From Actinospica acidithermotolerans (GTDB lineage: Bacteria; Actinomycetota; Actinomycetes; Streptomycetales; Catenulisporaceae), in NCBI RefSeq assembly GCF_018139625.1, contig NZ_JAGSOH010000004.1:1-64000 (forward strand): a stretch of DNA of 64,000 nucleotides, given 5' to 3'. Position 1 is the stretch's first letter, and every line of letters begins with the position of its first letter. Position numbers and translations under genes: made by a program. This document shows positions 32,671 to 41,840 of this stretch, one piece after another. The notes beneath the pieces are model-generated. The model ran no database searches and had not been told where the DNA came from. It saw nothing but the letters and a program-made list of their open reading frames with translations.

Positions 32671-33585
32671 ATGGAGTCCACGGCGGTACCGGCGGCGGGA
32701 GATCCCGCGACGACCCCGATGTCCAAGGAGCAGCGCGAGCAGTTCGATCGCGACGGCTACCTCGTCATCCCGAACGCGCTGAGCGCCGAGGAGGTGGCGC
32801 ACTACACCGAGGTCATCGACCGGATCTACGCCGAGGAGCAGGCGAAGCAGGCGCTCTCGCCCGAGGGCGCGATGCACGTGCTCTCCGCGGTGCACCGCAG
32901 CCAGGAGGTGGCCCCGCTGCTGGACCACCCGACGACCTTCCCGCTCGTCTGGTCGATCCTCGGCTGGAACGTGCACGTCTACCACTCGCACCTCGACGTG
33001 CACCCGAAGATCACCGTGCCGAAGCCCTACCGCTTCGAGTGGCACCAGGACGGCGGCCGGCAGAACCGCGAGCTCGAGACCGACCCGCGTCCGCGCATCT
33101 CGGTGAAGCTCGCCTACTGGCTCTCCGACGTCTCCGTCGCGGGCCGCGGCAACTTCAAGGTCGTGCCGGGCAGCCACCTGCAGAACTGGATCGAGGGCCC
33201 GCCGCGCCGCGACGTCGAGTGGCCGGAGCCGGAGGGCGCGATCGAGGTCTGCGCCAACCCGGGCGACGCCGTGTTCTTCGACCGGCGGATCTGGCACACC
33301 CGGACGAACAACTACTCGGACGTGACGCGCAAGGCGATGTTCTTCGCGTACACGCTGCGCTGGATCGCGATCCGCGACGAGGTCGAGGAAGTTCGCGCGC
33401 GCCCCGAGTTCGCGTCGCTGAACCCGGTGCAGCGCCAGCTGCTCGGCGAGTCGCTGCACCAGCCGCGCCCGGGCCACACCATGGGCGACCACCAGTGGGG
33501 CCACTACCCGGAGACCACTCCGCTGCACGGCTTCCTGAAGGAGAACGACCTGTTCGACAACACGTGGCCGCCGCTGAAGCCGTAG
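32671..33585 (+). CDS. Phytanoyl-CoA dioxygenase (PhyH) family protein
   Basis: A 304-residue Fe(II)/2-oxoglutarate dioxygenase. The metal triad is visible as His and Asp in FEWHQDGG and the distal His in FFDRRIWHTRTNN, and RKAMFFAYTLRW supplies the 2-oxoglutarate-binding Arg region. EQFDRDGYLVIPNALS is the usual N-terminus. It hydroxylates a small molecule or side chain; the substrate is unknown. AGGAG with a second AGCAGG precedes the ATG. An in-frame GTG at 32635 is less likely. Monocistronic, ending in a shared terminator. Confidence 0.85.
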   Translation: MESTAVPAAGDPATTPMSKEQREQFDRDGYLVIPNALSAEEVAHYTEVIDRIYAEEQAKQALSPEGAMHVLSAVHRSQEVAPLLDHPTTFPLVWSILGWNVHVYHSHLDVHPKITVPKPYRFEWHQDGGRQNRELETDPRPRISVKLAYWLSDVSVAGRGNFKVVPGSHLQNWIEGPPRRDVEWPEPEGAIEVCANPGDAVFFDRRIWHTRTNNYSDVTRKAMFFAYTLRWIAIRDEVEEVRARPEFASLNPVQRQLLGESLHQPRPGHTMGDHQWGHYPETTPLHGFLKENDLFDNTWPPLKP

Positions 33586-33606
33586 CGTCCACCTCGGGCG
33601 ACGTGA

Positions 33607-33646
33607 AACGGCCCGCACGCTCTCGTGAGCGTGCGGGCCGTTTTCC
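33607..33646. terminator. bidirectional terminator between the PhyH and scoB genes
   Basis: A perfect 16-bp stem (33607-33622 with 33627-33642), tetraloop TCGT, flanked by TTTT on one strand and TTTC on the other. It serves both convergent genes. Confidence 0.9.
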
Positions 33647-33652
33647 GCGGTG

Positions 33653-34288
33653 CTAGAGCTCGATCTTGAGCGGTACGGCGGTGGCCGCGACGACCTGCTC
33701 CTCGGTGACGCCCGGCGCGAGCTCGCGCAGCACCAGGCCGCCGGGCTCGACGTCGATCACCGCGAGGTCGGTGATGATCCGGTGCACGACGTGCTTGCCG
33801 GTCAGCGGCAGCGAGCAGGACTCGACGATCTTGGGCTCGCCGTCCTTGGCGGTGTGCTCCATCAGCACGATCACGCGCTTGGCCCCGTGCACGAGGTCCA
33901 TCGCGCCGCCCATGCCCTTGACCATCTTGCCGGGGATCATCCAGTTGGCCAGATCCCCGTCCTTCGAGACCTGCATGGCGCCGAGCACGGCGACGTCGAT
34001 CTTGCCGCCCCGGATCATCGCGAAGGAGGCCGCGGAGTCGAACAGCGCCGCGCCGGGCAGCAGCGTCACCGTCTCCTTGCCCGCGTTGATCATGTCCGGG
34101 TCCTCGTCCCCGTCGAAGGGGTACGGCCCGGTGCCGAGGATGCCGTTCTCGGACTGGAGCACCACGTGCACGCCGTCGGGCACGTGGTTCGGAATCAGCG
34201 TAGGCAGGCCGATGCCGAGATTCACGTATTGGCCGTCGGCGAGTTCCCGCGCGGCGCGCGCGGCCATCTGGTTGCGGTCGAGCGGCAT
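33653..34288 (-). CDS. scoB: 3-oxoacid CoA-transferase subunit B
   Basis: A 211-residue beta subunit of a succinyl-CoA:3-oxoacid or 3-oxoadipate CoA-transferase. Catalytic Glu47 is in LQSENGILG, preceded by [13 protein letters not shown], and [18 protein letters not shown] follows. It transfers CoA from succinyl-CoA to acetoacetate (ketone-body use) or to oxoadipate. A 3-hydroxybutyrate dehydrogenase encoded at 43711 favours acetoacetate. It follows subunit A by 5 nt. Confidence 0.93.
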   Translation of the reverse strand: MPLDRNQMAARAARELADGQYVNLGIGLPTLIPNHVPDGVHVVLQSENGILGTGPYPFDGDEDPDMINAGKETVTLLPGAALFDSAASFAMIRGGKIDVAVLGAMQVSKDGDLANWMIPGKMVKGMGGAMDLVHGAKRVIVLMEHTAKDGEPKIVESCSLPLTGKHVVHRIITDLAVIDVEPGGLVLRELAPGVTEEQVVAATAVPLKIEL

Positions 34289-34293
34289 GGTCT

Positions 34294-35055
34294 TCAGGCC
34301 CCCACTTCCGTGCGCGGACGTACGGTACGCCGCTCGATGCGCTTCTCGGCGACCGTGGCCTCGACGACCCGGTGCACGTGGACGCCCGGCAGGTGCACCG
34401 CGCTCGGCGGGATCTCGCCCGGTTCGACGATGCGCTCGGCCTCCAGGACGCAGGTGCGGCCGGCCATCGCGGCGAGCGGGTTGAAGTTCATCGCGGAGCC
34501 GTTGAACACCGCGTTGCCGTGCCGGTCCGCGATCGCGGCCCGGACGAGCGCGAAGTCGGTGACGATGGCCTGCTCGAGGATGTACTCGCGGCCGTTGAAC
34601 GTGCGCACCTCCTTCTCCGGCGAGGCGAGGGCCACGGTGCCGTCCGCGTGGTACTTCCACGGCAGCCCGCCCTCGGCCACCTGCGTGCCCACGCCGGTCG
34701 CGGTGTAGAAGGCGGGAATGCCGGCGCCGCCCGCGCGCAGCCGCTCGGCGAGGGTGCCCTGCGGCGTCAGCTCGACCTCCAGTTCGCCGTGCAGGTACTG
34801 CCGCGCGAACTCCTTGTTCTCGCCGACGTAGCTGCTGGTCATCCGGGAGATCTGGCCGGACTCGAGCAGCAGGCCGAGGCCCCATCCGTCCACGCCGCAG
34901 TTGTTGGACACCACGCGCAGGTCTCGTGAACCCTTGGCGAGGAGCGCGGCGATCAGCGTGGAGGGGATCCCGCAGAGTCCGAACCCGCCGACGGCGATCG
35001 TGGCGCCGTCCGGGATGTCGGCCACGGCGTCCGCCGCGGCCACCACCTTGTCCAT
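34294..35055 (-). CDS. scoA: 3-oxoacid CoA-transferase subunit A
   Basis: A 253-residue alpha subunit. [17 protein letters not shown] is the CoA-binding glycine-rich signature, with [13 protein letters not shown], the [14 protein letters not shown] block and a late NPLAAMAG also typical. AAGGAA precedes the ATG on the minus strand. Three 11-bp direct repeats of TGTCGA type lie 16-48 nt upstream and probably overlap the promoter. It is divergent from the Liv-type binding-protein gene. Confidence 0.93.
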   Translation of the reverse strand: MDKVVAAADAVADIPDGATIAVGGFGLCGIPSTLIAALLAKGSRDLRVVSNNCGVDGWGLGLLLESGQISRMTSSYVGENKEFARQYLHGELEVELTPQGTLAERLRAGGAGIPAFYTATGVGTQVAEGGLPWKYHADGTVALASPEKEVRTFNGREYILEQAIVTDFALVRAAIADRHGNAVFNGSAMNFNPLAAMAGRTCVLEAERIVEPGEIPPSAVHLPGVHVHRVVEATVAEKRIERRTVRPRTEVGA

Positions 35056-35070
35056 AGGTATCTGACTTCC

Positions 35071-35103
35071 TTGTCGATGCCATGTCGATGTGTTGTCGAG
35101 GAC
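35071..35103. promoter_or_regulatory. Three 11-bp direct repeats upstream of scoA
   Basis: TTGTCGATGCC (35071), ATGTCGATGTG (35082) and TTGTCGAGGAC (35093) share TGTCGA with an exact 11-bp period, so all face one side of the helix. This is the geometry of direct-repeat operators such as those of SARP-type activators. The binding protein is unknown. Confidence 0.5.
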
Positions 35104-35309
35104 GCCGTAGCCGACGGTCGCTCTCCCTGAACTGTAGTCTCGCGCGTCCCCCGCGGGTGATCAGATGTCCCGTGCGCACACGAGGGCGGGTCGGATTGTG
35201 TACGCGGCTCACATGGGTGCGCGGCGGCGCAGTTCCTAGGGTCTGCTTCATCCACCGATCGGGCCGCCGCCGCGGCCCGGTCCCGTGCCCTCCGGAAGCA
35301 GGTACCGCA

Positions 35310-36554
35310 ATGACGCGTTCCGTACCGCACCCTTCCCGGCCCCAGCGCGCGCTGGCCGCCGTGGCCCTCGCCGCTGCCACCGGGCTCGTCGCCGCGGCGT
35401 GCGCCTCGCCGACGAGCGCCGCCTCGCCGGCCGCGGCGAGCGGATCGGCTACTGTCAAGATCGGCATCATCACCGCCGAATCAGGGCCCTATGCGCCCTA
35501 CGGTGAGGAATACCTGGCCGGCCTCAAGGCGGGCCTGGACTATCTGAGCCACGGCACCGGCGTGATCGACGGCCGCAAGGTGCAGCTCGTGATCGACGAC
35601 GACGCGGACAGCCCGGCGACGGCCGTCAACGACGCCAAGGACCTGATCGGCCAGGGCGTGACGCTCATCGGCGGCACGGTGGACTCGGCGATCGCGCTGC
35701 AGGTGGCGGCCGTGGCCGCGCAGAACAAGGTGCTGTACATCGCCGGCCCGGCCGCCGTGGACCAGCTCGACAACCTGAACCGGTACACCTTCCGCTCCGG
35801 CCGCGAGTCGTATCAGGACATCGCGACGGCCGGCAGCTTCGTCGGGGATCTGACGGGCAAGAAGGTCGTCGTGCTCGCGCAGGACAGCGAGTTCGGCACC
35901 GCGAACGCGACCGGCGTGAAGGCCGTGCTCGGCGCGAAGGGCGCGTCGGTCTCCAGCGTGCTGGTGCCGCTGTCGGCGACCGACTTCACGCCGTTCACCG
36001 CGAAGATCCTCGCCGCGAAGCCGGACCTGCTGTTCGTGGCGTGGGCCGGCACCAACGCCAACGCGCTCTGGACCGCGCTCAACCAGCAGGGCGTGCTGGG
36101 CGCGACGCAGGTCGTCACCGGTCTCGCCAACGTCGCGACCTACCCTGCGACCGGACCGGCGGGCTCGAAGATCACGTTCCTCGCGCACTACTTCCCCGGC
36201 GCCGGCGCCGGCAACGCCTACGAGACGGCGATGACCTCGGCCGTGAAGGCCGCGGGCGGCCAGGTCGACCTGTTCACTCCGGACGGCTTCACCGCGATGC
36301 AGATGTTCGCGCACGCCTTCGAGGCCTCGACCGGCGACGTGAACGCGCAGATCAAGGCCCTGGAAGGCTGGTCGTTCGCGGGCGTCGAGGGCACCTACAC
36401 CGTCCGTGCCGCCGACCACGCGCTGCTGCAGCCGGAGTTCGAGGCGAAGCTGACGGGGTCCGGGACGACGTGGACGCCGCAGCTGGTCAAGGCCGTCGCG
36501 CCGGACCAGATCGCGCCGCCGCTGCCGAGCACCCCGGCCTGGTCCACCTCGTGA
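35310..36554 (+). CDS. ABC transporter substrate-binding lipoprotein (Liv type)
   Basis: A 414-residue type-1 periplasmic-binding-fold protein. The N-terminal signal has Arg residues, a hydrophobic Ala/Leu core and the lipobox AAAC ([10 protein letters not shown]), giving a lipid anchor. [31 protein letters not shown] and [15 protein letters not shown] are characteristic of LivJ/LivK and amide or urea binding relatives. GGAAG lies before the ATG. It heads the importer operon; its stop overlaps the next start (GTGA). The ligand may be a branched-chain amino acid, short carboxylate or amide. Confidence 0.92.
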   Translation: MTRSVPHPSRPQRALAAVALAAATGLVAAACASPTSAASPAAASGSATVKIGIITAESGPYAPYGEEYLAGLKAGLDYLSHGTGVIDGRKVQLVIDDDADSPATAVNDAKDLIGQGVTLIGGTVDSAIALQVAAVAAQNKVLYIAGPAAVDQLDNLNRYTFRSGRESYQDIATAGSFVGDLTGKKVVVLAQDSEFGTANATGVKAVLGAKGASVSSVLVPLSATDFTPFTAKILAAKPDLLFVAWAGTNANALWTALNQQGVLGATQVVTGLANVATYPATGPAGSKITFLAHYFPGAGAGNAYETAMTSAVKAAGGQVDLFTPDGFTAMQMFAHAFEASTGDVNAQIKALEGWSFAGVEGTYTVRAADHALLQPEFEAKLTGSGTTWTPQLVKAVAPDQIAPPLPSTPAWSTS

Positions 36555-37336
36555 CGACTCTCCGACCGGAGACCGCCGCCGCCCTCTCGCTGACCGGAAT
36601 CGGTTGGCGGGTGGGCGGCCGCACGGTGCTCGAGGACATCGATCTCGCCGTCCGCGACGGCGAGCTGCTGGCCGTGATCGGGCCGAACGGCGCGGGGAAG
36701 ACCTCGCTGTTCAACCTGGTCACCGGTCTGACCCGGTCGAGCGCTGGCCGCATCGAGCTGCACGGGCGCGACGTGACCACGCTGCCCGCGCACCGCCGCG
36801 TGCGCCACGGCCTCGGCCGAACCTTCCAAACCTCCAGCGTGCTGCCCGGAATGACGGTCGCCCAGAACGCCGAACTGGCCGCACAGGCGGCGATCAGCGG
36901 ACCGTACGGCAGCCTCAAGCCGTGGAGCCGCATCGGTGCGCGGGCCCGAGCCACGGCGGCCGAGGCCCTGGAACGCACTCGCCTGTCCGCCGACGCCACC
37001 CGCCGCGCGGGATCCCTCTCGCACGGCGGGAAGCGCAAGCTCGAGCTCGCGATCCTGCTCGCCGGCCAGGCGTCGCGTCCGCAGCAGATCCTGCTGCTCG
37101 ACGAGCCGATGGCCGGCATGGCGGTCGAGGAGGTGCCCGAACTGACGGCGCTGATCCGGGAGATCCACGCCTCGGGCGCCACGATCCTCATGGTGGAACA
37201 CCACATGGAAGTCGTGCTGGGACTGGCGGAGCGAATCGCGGTGCTGCATCACGGCGCGCTGCTCGCGTGCGACGTGCCGTCCCTCATCACCGAGAACCCG
37301 ACCGTGCGCGAGGCCTACCTCGGGGAGCCACTATGA
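36551..37336 (+). CDS. Liv-type ABC transporter ATP-binding protein (LivG-like)
   Basis: A 261-residue ATPase with Walker A GPNGAGKTS, the LivG-type GLGRTFQTSSVLPGMTV Q-loop region, signature LSHGGKRKLELA and Walker B ILLLDEPMAGM, then VEHHMEVVL. Note the LSHGGKR spelling where LSHGEQR is more usual. It starts at GTG overlapping the upstream stop and overlaps livF by 4 nt, so the cassette is tightly coupled. Confidence 0.93.
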   Translation: MTTLRPETAAALSLTGIGWRVGGRTVLEDIDLAVRDGELLAVIGPNGAGKTSLFNLVTGLTRSSAGRIELHGRDVTTLPAHRRVRHGLGRTFQTSSVLPGMTVAQNAELAAQAAISGPYGSLKPWSRIGARARATAAEALERTRLSADATRRAGSLSHGGKRKLELAILLAGQASRPQQILLLDEPMAGMAVEEVPELTALIREIHASGATILMVEHHMEVVLGLAERIAVLHHGALLACDVPSLITENPTVREAYLGEPL

Positions 37337-38049
37337 GTCTGCTTGAGATAGCCGACCTCCGAGTTTCGCTCGGCGGCAGCGCGATCCTGCACGGCGTCAC
37401 GTTCGACGTCGCCGCCTCGGGCGTCACCGCGCTGCTCGGCCGCAACGGTGTCGGCAAGACGACGACCGCGAAGGCGATCCTCGGGCTGTACGCGTCGGCC
37501 GGCTCCATCCGCTTCGACGGGCGCGAACTGATCGGCCTGCCCACGTACGCCGTCGCGCGCCTCGGTATCGGCTACGTGCCCGAGGACCGGGGCGTGTTCT
37601 CGGCGCTGACCGTCGCGGAGAACATGCGGCTCGCCGAACCGCGTGACCGGGCCACGGCCGCGTACGACTACGTGTACGAGCTCTTCCCCGTGCTCAAGCA
37701 CCGTGCCGCGCAGTCCGCGGGGACGCTCTCCGGCGGCGAGCAGCAGATGCTCGCGATCGGCCGGATCCTGTTGCGCCCCAACCGGCTGCTGGTCGTGGAC
37801 GAGCCGACGAAGGGCTTGTCGCCGAAGGTCGCCGCTGAAGTCGCGCACGCGCTCAAGGAGGTGGCGCGGACAGTGCCGATCCTGCTGATCGAGCAGAACC
37901 TAGGCGTCGTGCGCACGATGGCGGGCCGCTCGGTCGTGCTCGACACCGGCCGCGTCGCTCATCGCGGCGAGACGCGCGACCTGCTCGCGAATCCGGTGCT
38001 CACCAACCAGCTTCTCGGCGTCTCGACCGCGAACGGAGTGAGCTCATGA
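37333..38049 (+). CDS. Liv-type ABC transporter ATP-binding protein (LivF-like)
   Basis: A 238-residue second ATPase of the importer. Walker A is GRNGVGKTTT, GYVPEDRGVFSALTVAEN is the LivF-type Q-loop stretch, the signature is LSGGEQQMLAIGR and Walker B is LLVVDEPTKGL, with LIEQNLGVVRTMAGR as H-loop region (Gln in the position usually His). It overlaps both neighbours by 4 nt. Confidence 0.93.
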   Translation: MSLLEIADLRVSLGGSAILHGVTFDVAASGVTALLGRNGVGKTTTAKAILGLYASAGSIRFDGRELIGLPTYAVARLGIGYVPEDRGVFSALTVAENMRLAEPRDRATAAYDYVYELFPVLKHRAAQSAGTLSGGEQQMLAIGRILLRPNRLLVVDEPTKGLSPKVAAEVAHALKEVARTVPILLIEQNLGVVRTMAGRSVVLDTGRVAHRGETRDLLANPVLTNQLLGVSTANGVSS

Positions 38050-38915
38050 CGACGCTCGTCCTGCTCACGGCGACCGGACTCGGACTCGCCGCGCTCTACT
38101 TCCTCGTCGCGTCCGGCCTCTCGCTGATCTTCGGCCTGATGGACGTGCTCAACTTCGCGCACGGCGCGTTCGTCTCGATCGGCGGCTACGTCGGCTGGAC
38201 CGTCGCCGACCATCTCTCCGGCACGTTCGGCCTCGTCGGCTCCCTGCTCGCGGGAATCGCCGCCGGCGCCGCGGTCGCCGCGGCGACCGAACTCGCCGTC
38301 ATCAGACCGCTGTATGGTCGCCCGCTCGACCAGGTGCTGGCCACGGTCGGCCTCGGCCTCGCGATTCCGGCGCTGCTGCAGGCGATCTGGGGTGCCGACT
38401 CGCGCACGTGGCTCCTGCCCGGCTGGCTCGCCGGGACGGTGAACGTGGCCGGGGCGCACGTGCCGACCGTGCGTTTCCTGCTGATCGGAATCGCCGTCGC
38501 GCTGCTCATCGCTCTTCGGCTGCTGCTCGGCCGCACGCGCGCCGGACTGATCGTGCGCGCGGGCGTCGAGGACCGCGAGATGGTCACCGCGCTCGGCATC
38601 GACGTGCGCCGCGCGAACAGCGCGGTCTTCGCGCTCGGCGGCGCAGCGGCCGGCCTGGCCGGCGTCCTCTACGGCCTGTATCAGGGCTCGGTGTCACCGG
38701 GCGACGGCACCTCGCTGCTCGTGTTCGCGTTCGTGGTCGTCGTCCTCGGCGGCGCCGGCTCGATCACCGGAACCGCCGTCGCCGCGATCGCCGTCGGCCT
38801 CGTCCAGCAGTACGCCGACTACGCGTCGGCCAGCCTCGGCGACGAATCCGTTGTCATCCTGCTCGCGGCGGTACTCCTGCTGCGCCGCCGCAACCTGCAA
38901 GGGAGGCCCGCGTGA
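38046..38915 (+). CDS. Liv-type ABC transporter permease (LivH-like)
   Basis: A 289-residue inner-membrane permease with about eight helices. GLSLIFGLMDVLNFAHGAF at the N-terminus and TALGIDVRRANSAVFALGGAAAGLAGVL near the middle are LivH hallmarks. It pairs with the following LivM-like subunit. Overlaps of 4 nt on both sides show one transcription unit. Confidence 0.93.
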   Translation: MTTLVLLTATGLGLAALYFLVASGLSLIFGLMDVLNFAHGAFVSIGGYVGWTVADHLSGTFGLVGSLLAGIAAGAAVAAATELAVIRPLYGRPLDQVLATVGLGLAIPALLQAIWGADSRTWLLPGWLAGTVNVAGAHVPTVRFLLIGIAVALLIALRLLLGRTRAGLIVRAGVEDREMVTALGIDVRRANSAVFALGGAAAGLAGVLYGLYQGSVSPGDGTSLLVFAFVVVVLGGAGSITGTAVAAIAVGLVQQYADYASASLGDESVVILLAAVLLLRRRNLQGRPA

Positions 38916-39991
38916 CCCGCGCACGTTTCTCAGCGCCGCCGGTACGTTATCGGCGCATCTGGCGAAACAACTGGCTTCGCGCCCTCATCGTCTTCGCCGT
39001 CCTGTACTTCCTGCCGTACTCGACGATCTCCATCCCCGGAGTCTTCGACGGCCCCCTCGACGCGCCCGGCGTGCTGCAACTGCTCGCCGTCTGTCTCGTG
39101 TTCGCGGGCCTCGCCGTCAGCTACGACCTGCTGTTTGGCCACACCGGCGTGATGTCCTTCGGCCACGGCATGTTCGTGACCGCCGGCATGTACGTGACCA
39201 CGATCCTGGTGAACCACGCGGGCTACGCGCTGTTCACGTCGGCAGCGCTGGCGCTCGCGGTCACGCTCATCGCATCGCTGCTCCTCGGCGCCGTGGCACT
39301 CCGCGTCGGCGGGATCGGCTTCGCGATGGTGACGCTCGCATTCGGCCAGGCCGTATCGATCCTCGTCATCTCCGGATCGCCACAGCTCACCGGAGGCGAG
39401 CAGGGCCAGACGCTGAACAGCTCGGCGGTCCCCGCCGCGCTCGACGGCGTGCGCAACACCGCGAACCTGTACTGGATCGCGCTGGCATACCTCGTTCTGT
39501 GCGCCGCCGCGGTCTGGGGCCTGACCGCCTCGACGCCCGGCCGCGTCATGCGCGCCATCCACGAGAACGAACGCCGCGTCGAGGTGCTCGGCCTCAACCC
39601 GTACCTGTTCAAGCTGCTCGCGTTCATCGTCTCGGGGCTGCTGGCGGCGGGTGGTGGAATCGTCTACTTACTGCTCCTCGGTGGCGCCACCCCTACCGTA
39701 TCGACCTCGAATTTCACCCTGAGCCTCTTGGTGATGGTCGTGCTCGGCGGCGCGGGCAGACGCTGGGGCGCGATCGTCGGCGGACTCGTCTACGGCTACG
39801 CGAGCCAGTCCCTCACGCGTGTTTCCGGTTCCTCCGCCATCGCGGGGCTGCCCGGAATCCTCCGCGGACCGCTGGAACAGCCGCTTTTTCTCCTCGGCGC
39901 GGCGTTCGTGCTCATCGTGTTCTTCGCCCCCGGCGGTTTGGCCGGGCGCCTCGCGGCGAAGACGACTACTACGGGTATCAAGGAGGGCTGA
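38912..39991 (+). CDS. Liv-type ABC transporter permease (LivM-like)
   Basis: A 359-residue permease with about ten helices. SYDLLFGHTGVMSFGHGMFV, LRVGGIGFAMVTLAFGQA and RRVEVLGLNPYLFKLLAFIVSG are LivM signatures. It starts at GTG inside the upstream stop. The hydrolase gene begins 6 nt after its stop, so that enzyme is likely part of the same operon. Confidence 0.93.
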   Translation: MTRARFSAPPVRYRRIWRNNWLRALIVFAVLYFLPYSTISIPGVFDGPLDAPGVLQLLAVCLVFAGLAVSYDLLFGHTGVMSFGHGMFVTAGMYVTTILVNHAGYALFTSAALALAVTLIASLLLGAVALRVGGIGFAMVTLAFGQAVSILVISGSPQLTGGEQGQTLNSSAVPAALDGVRNTANLYWIALAYLVLCAAAVWGLTASTPGRVMRAIHENERRVEVLGLNPYLFKLLAFIVSGLLAAGGGIVYLLLLGGATPTVSTSNFTLSLLVMVVLGGAGRRWGAIVGGLVYGYASQSLTRVSGSSAIAGLPGILRGPLEQPLFLLGAAFVLIVFFAPGGLAGRLAAKTTTTGIKEG

Positions 39992-39997
39992 GATCGT

Positions 39998-40960
39998 ATG
40001 ACGGCGACCTGGCTGGATTACACCGAGTCAAGCATCCCGGTGCCCGGCGGCGACCTCAGCGTGCTGCGCTGGCGCGCCACCGGCCCGGGCGACGAGCCCG
40101 CAGCGACGGCGAGCCGGGCCTCGCACCCGGCACCGCCCCCCGGCACGCCCCAGCCGCAGTCGCACCCCCCGATCCTGCTCGTCCACGGGATCACCGGCAA
40201 CGCGCTGGCCTGGGCCGGAGTAGCCGAAGCCGTCGCCGGCCGCGCCGAACTCATCGCCGTGGACCTGCGCGGCCGGGCCGGCTCGCGGGAGATCCAAGGC
40301 CCCTGGGGCATCGACCAGAACGCCGCCGACCTGATGGACGTCCTCGACGCACTGCACATCGACGAAGCAGTCCTCGCAGGTCACTCCCTCGGCGCGTTCG
40401 TCGCGGCGGAAGCGGCGGCGACGTACCCCAAACGCGTCACCCGCCTCGTCGCCGTCGACGGCGGCCTGGGCTTCCCCCTCCCCGACGGCTCCGACGCCGA
40501 CGCCATCCTCGAAGCCGTCGTGGGCCCGGCGGTGAAGAAGCTCTCCATGACCTTCGCCGACCCCGAGGCCTACCTCGACTTCCACCGCGCCCACCCCGCC
40601 TTCGCCGACAACTGGACCCCTCAGCTCACCGCCTACCTGGTCCGCGACACCCGCCTGCTCCCCACCGGCGAGGCCGTCAGTTCCTGCCGCGAAGACGCCA
40701 TCCGCAGCGACGGCAAGCAGGTGCTGCTGGAAGACCGCATCCGCACCAATATCACCGCCCTCACCTGTGACGTCGACTTCCTCTACGCCGCCCGCGGCCT
40801 CCTCGACGAGCCCCAGGCCCTCTACGACCCGGGGCGCCTCGCCCTCGCCGGCTTGGACCGCACCCCGGCCCGCATCGAGTTCGTCCCCGACACCAATCAC
40901 TACACAATCCTCGCTCCGGGCGCCGGCGCCGAGGCGGTGGCGAGGGCGCTGCTGCGGTAG
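39998..40960 (+). CDS. Alpha/beta hydrolase
   Basis: A 320-residue serine hydrolase with the oxyanion motif LLVHGITGNALAW, nucleophile elbow VLAGHSLGAFVA, and a late DTNHYTIL carrying the catalytic His. There is a Pro-rich insert at about 35-55 before the first core strand. No secretion signal. Position as last gene of the Liv-type importer operon suggests that it cleaves the imported compound, for example an ester or amide; this is inference. Confidence 0.88.
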   Translation: MTATWLDYTESSIPVPGGDLSVLRWRATGPGDEPAATASRASHPAPPPGTPQPQSHPPILLVHGITGNALAWAGVAEAVAGRAELIAVDLRGRAGSREIQGPWGIDQNAADLMDVLDALHIDEAVLAGHSLGAFVAAEAAATYPKRVTRLVAVDGGLGFPLPDGSDADAILEAVVGPAVKKLSMTFADPEAYLDFHRAHPAFADNWTPQLTAYLVRDTRLLPTGEAVSSCREDAIRSDGKQVLLEDRIRTNITALTCDVDFLYAARGLLDEPQALYDPGRLALAGLDRTPARIEFVPDTNHYTILAPGAGAEAVARALLR

Positions 40961-41063
40961 GCGCTGGGTTGCCAGGCGGCTCGATGCCGTTGGTCCGAAC
41001 TCAGGCTTGGACGCGGTGAAAAGCCATGGCGACGTCCGTGCCGGTCCGGTGAGGATGGGCGGC

Positions 41064-41840
41064 ATGGAATCTGAGCGGGTGGAGGTCGTCGTCGCGCATC
41101 GTGATTGCGCGACGCTGCGTGTCGGGGACGTATTCCTGAAGGTCGACGGCCATCAGGCGCGTTCGGACATCGAAGTGGAGGCCATGGCCTTGGCGCCGGT
41201 GCCTACGCCGGAGGTGTTGTGGCGTAGGCCGCCTGTCCTGGCGCTTGCGGCTGCTCGGGGCACCGCGCTGGGGCGGCTGGGGGAGCCGTCGACGGCTTCC
41301 GCTGCGGCGTGGAGGGCCACTGGGGCTGCGGTGCGTAGGTTGCATGAGGCTCGGCTGCCGCCTTGGCCAGGGCGGACGGTTGACGGCCTAGCGGCGGAGC
41401 TTGAGCGCGAGTGCGACGCGTTGGTCGCGGACGGGGTACTGCCTGCCGACCTCGTCGCGTGCAATAGGCGGATCGCTGAGCTTGCGCTGCGGCCGTGGAG
41501 GCCGGTGTTCGTGCACGGAGATCTGCAGATCACGCATGTGTTCGTCCAGGGTGACGAGGTCACCGGGATCATCGACTGGACTGAGGCTGCGCACGGGGAC
41601 GCGCATGCCGACATCGCCTCGTTGACGCTGGGGCATGAGGAGCGGCTCGACGACGTCGTCGCTGGTTACGGCGACGACGCGGGCCTAGACGTCGACGTGA
41701 TTCGTGCCTGGTGGTCGTTGCGGAGCTTGCTGGCGATCCGGTGGTTGGCGGAGCACGGGTTCGATCCTGCGGCGCCGGGATGTGAAGTTGATGTGCTTCG
41801 GGCGCGGATGCGCGAGGCACGGGCCATACATGGCAGCTAG
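41064..41840 (+). CDS. APH-family phosphotransferase
   Basis: A 258-residue kinase-like protein. FVHGDLQITHVFV holds the catalytic HGD Asp and GIIDWTEAAHGDAHADIASL the metal-binding Asp. Members include aminoglycoside, macrolide and choline kinases; the substrate here is unknown. Codon choice is less GC-biased at third positions than the adjacent operon, so the gene may be a later arrival. Its stop overlaps the convergent regulator gene. Confidence 0.8.
   Translation: MESERVEVVVAHRDCATLRVGDVFLKVDGHQARSDIEVEAMALAPVPTPEVLWRRPPVLALAAARGTALGRLGEPSTASAAAWRATGAAVRRLHEARLPPWPGRTVDGLAAELERECDALVADGVLPADLVACNRRIAELALRPWRPVFVHGDLQITHVFVQGDEVTGIIDWTEAAHGDAHADIASLTLGHEERLDDVVAGYGDDAGLDVDVIRAWWSLRSLLAIRWLAEHGFDPAAPGCEVDVLRARMREARAIHGS

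Noticed and set aside
41064-41840. Aminoglycoside-resistance gene
   Set aside because: The APH fold is clear, but nothing identifies the substrate; many family members act on unrelated compounds.
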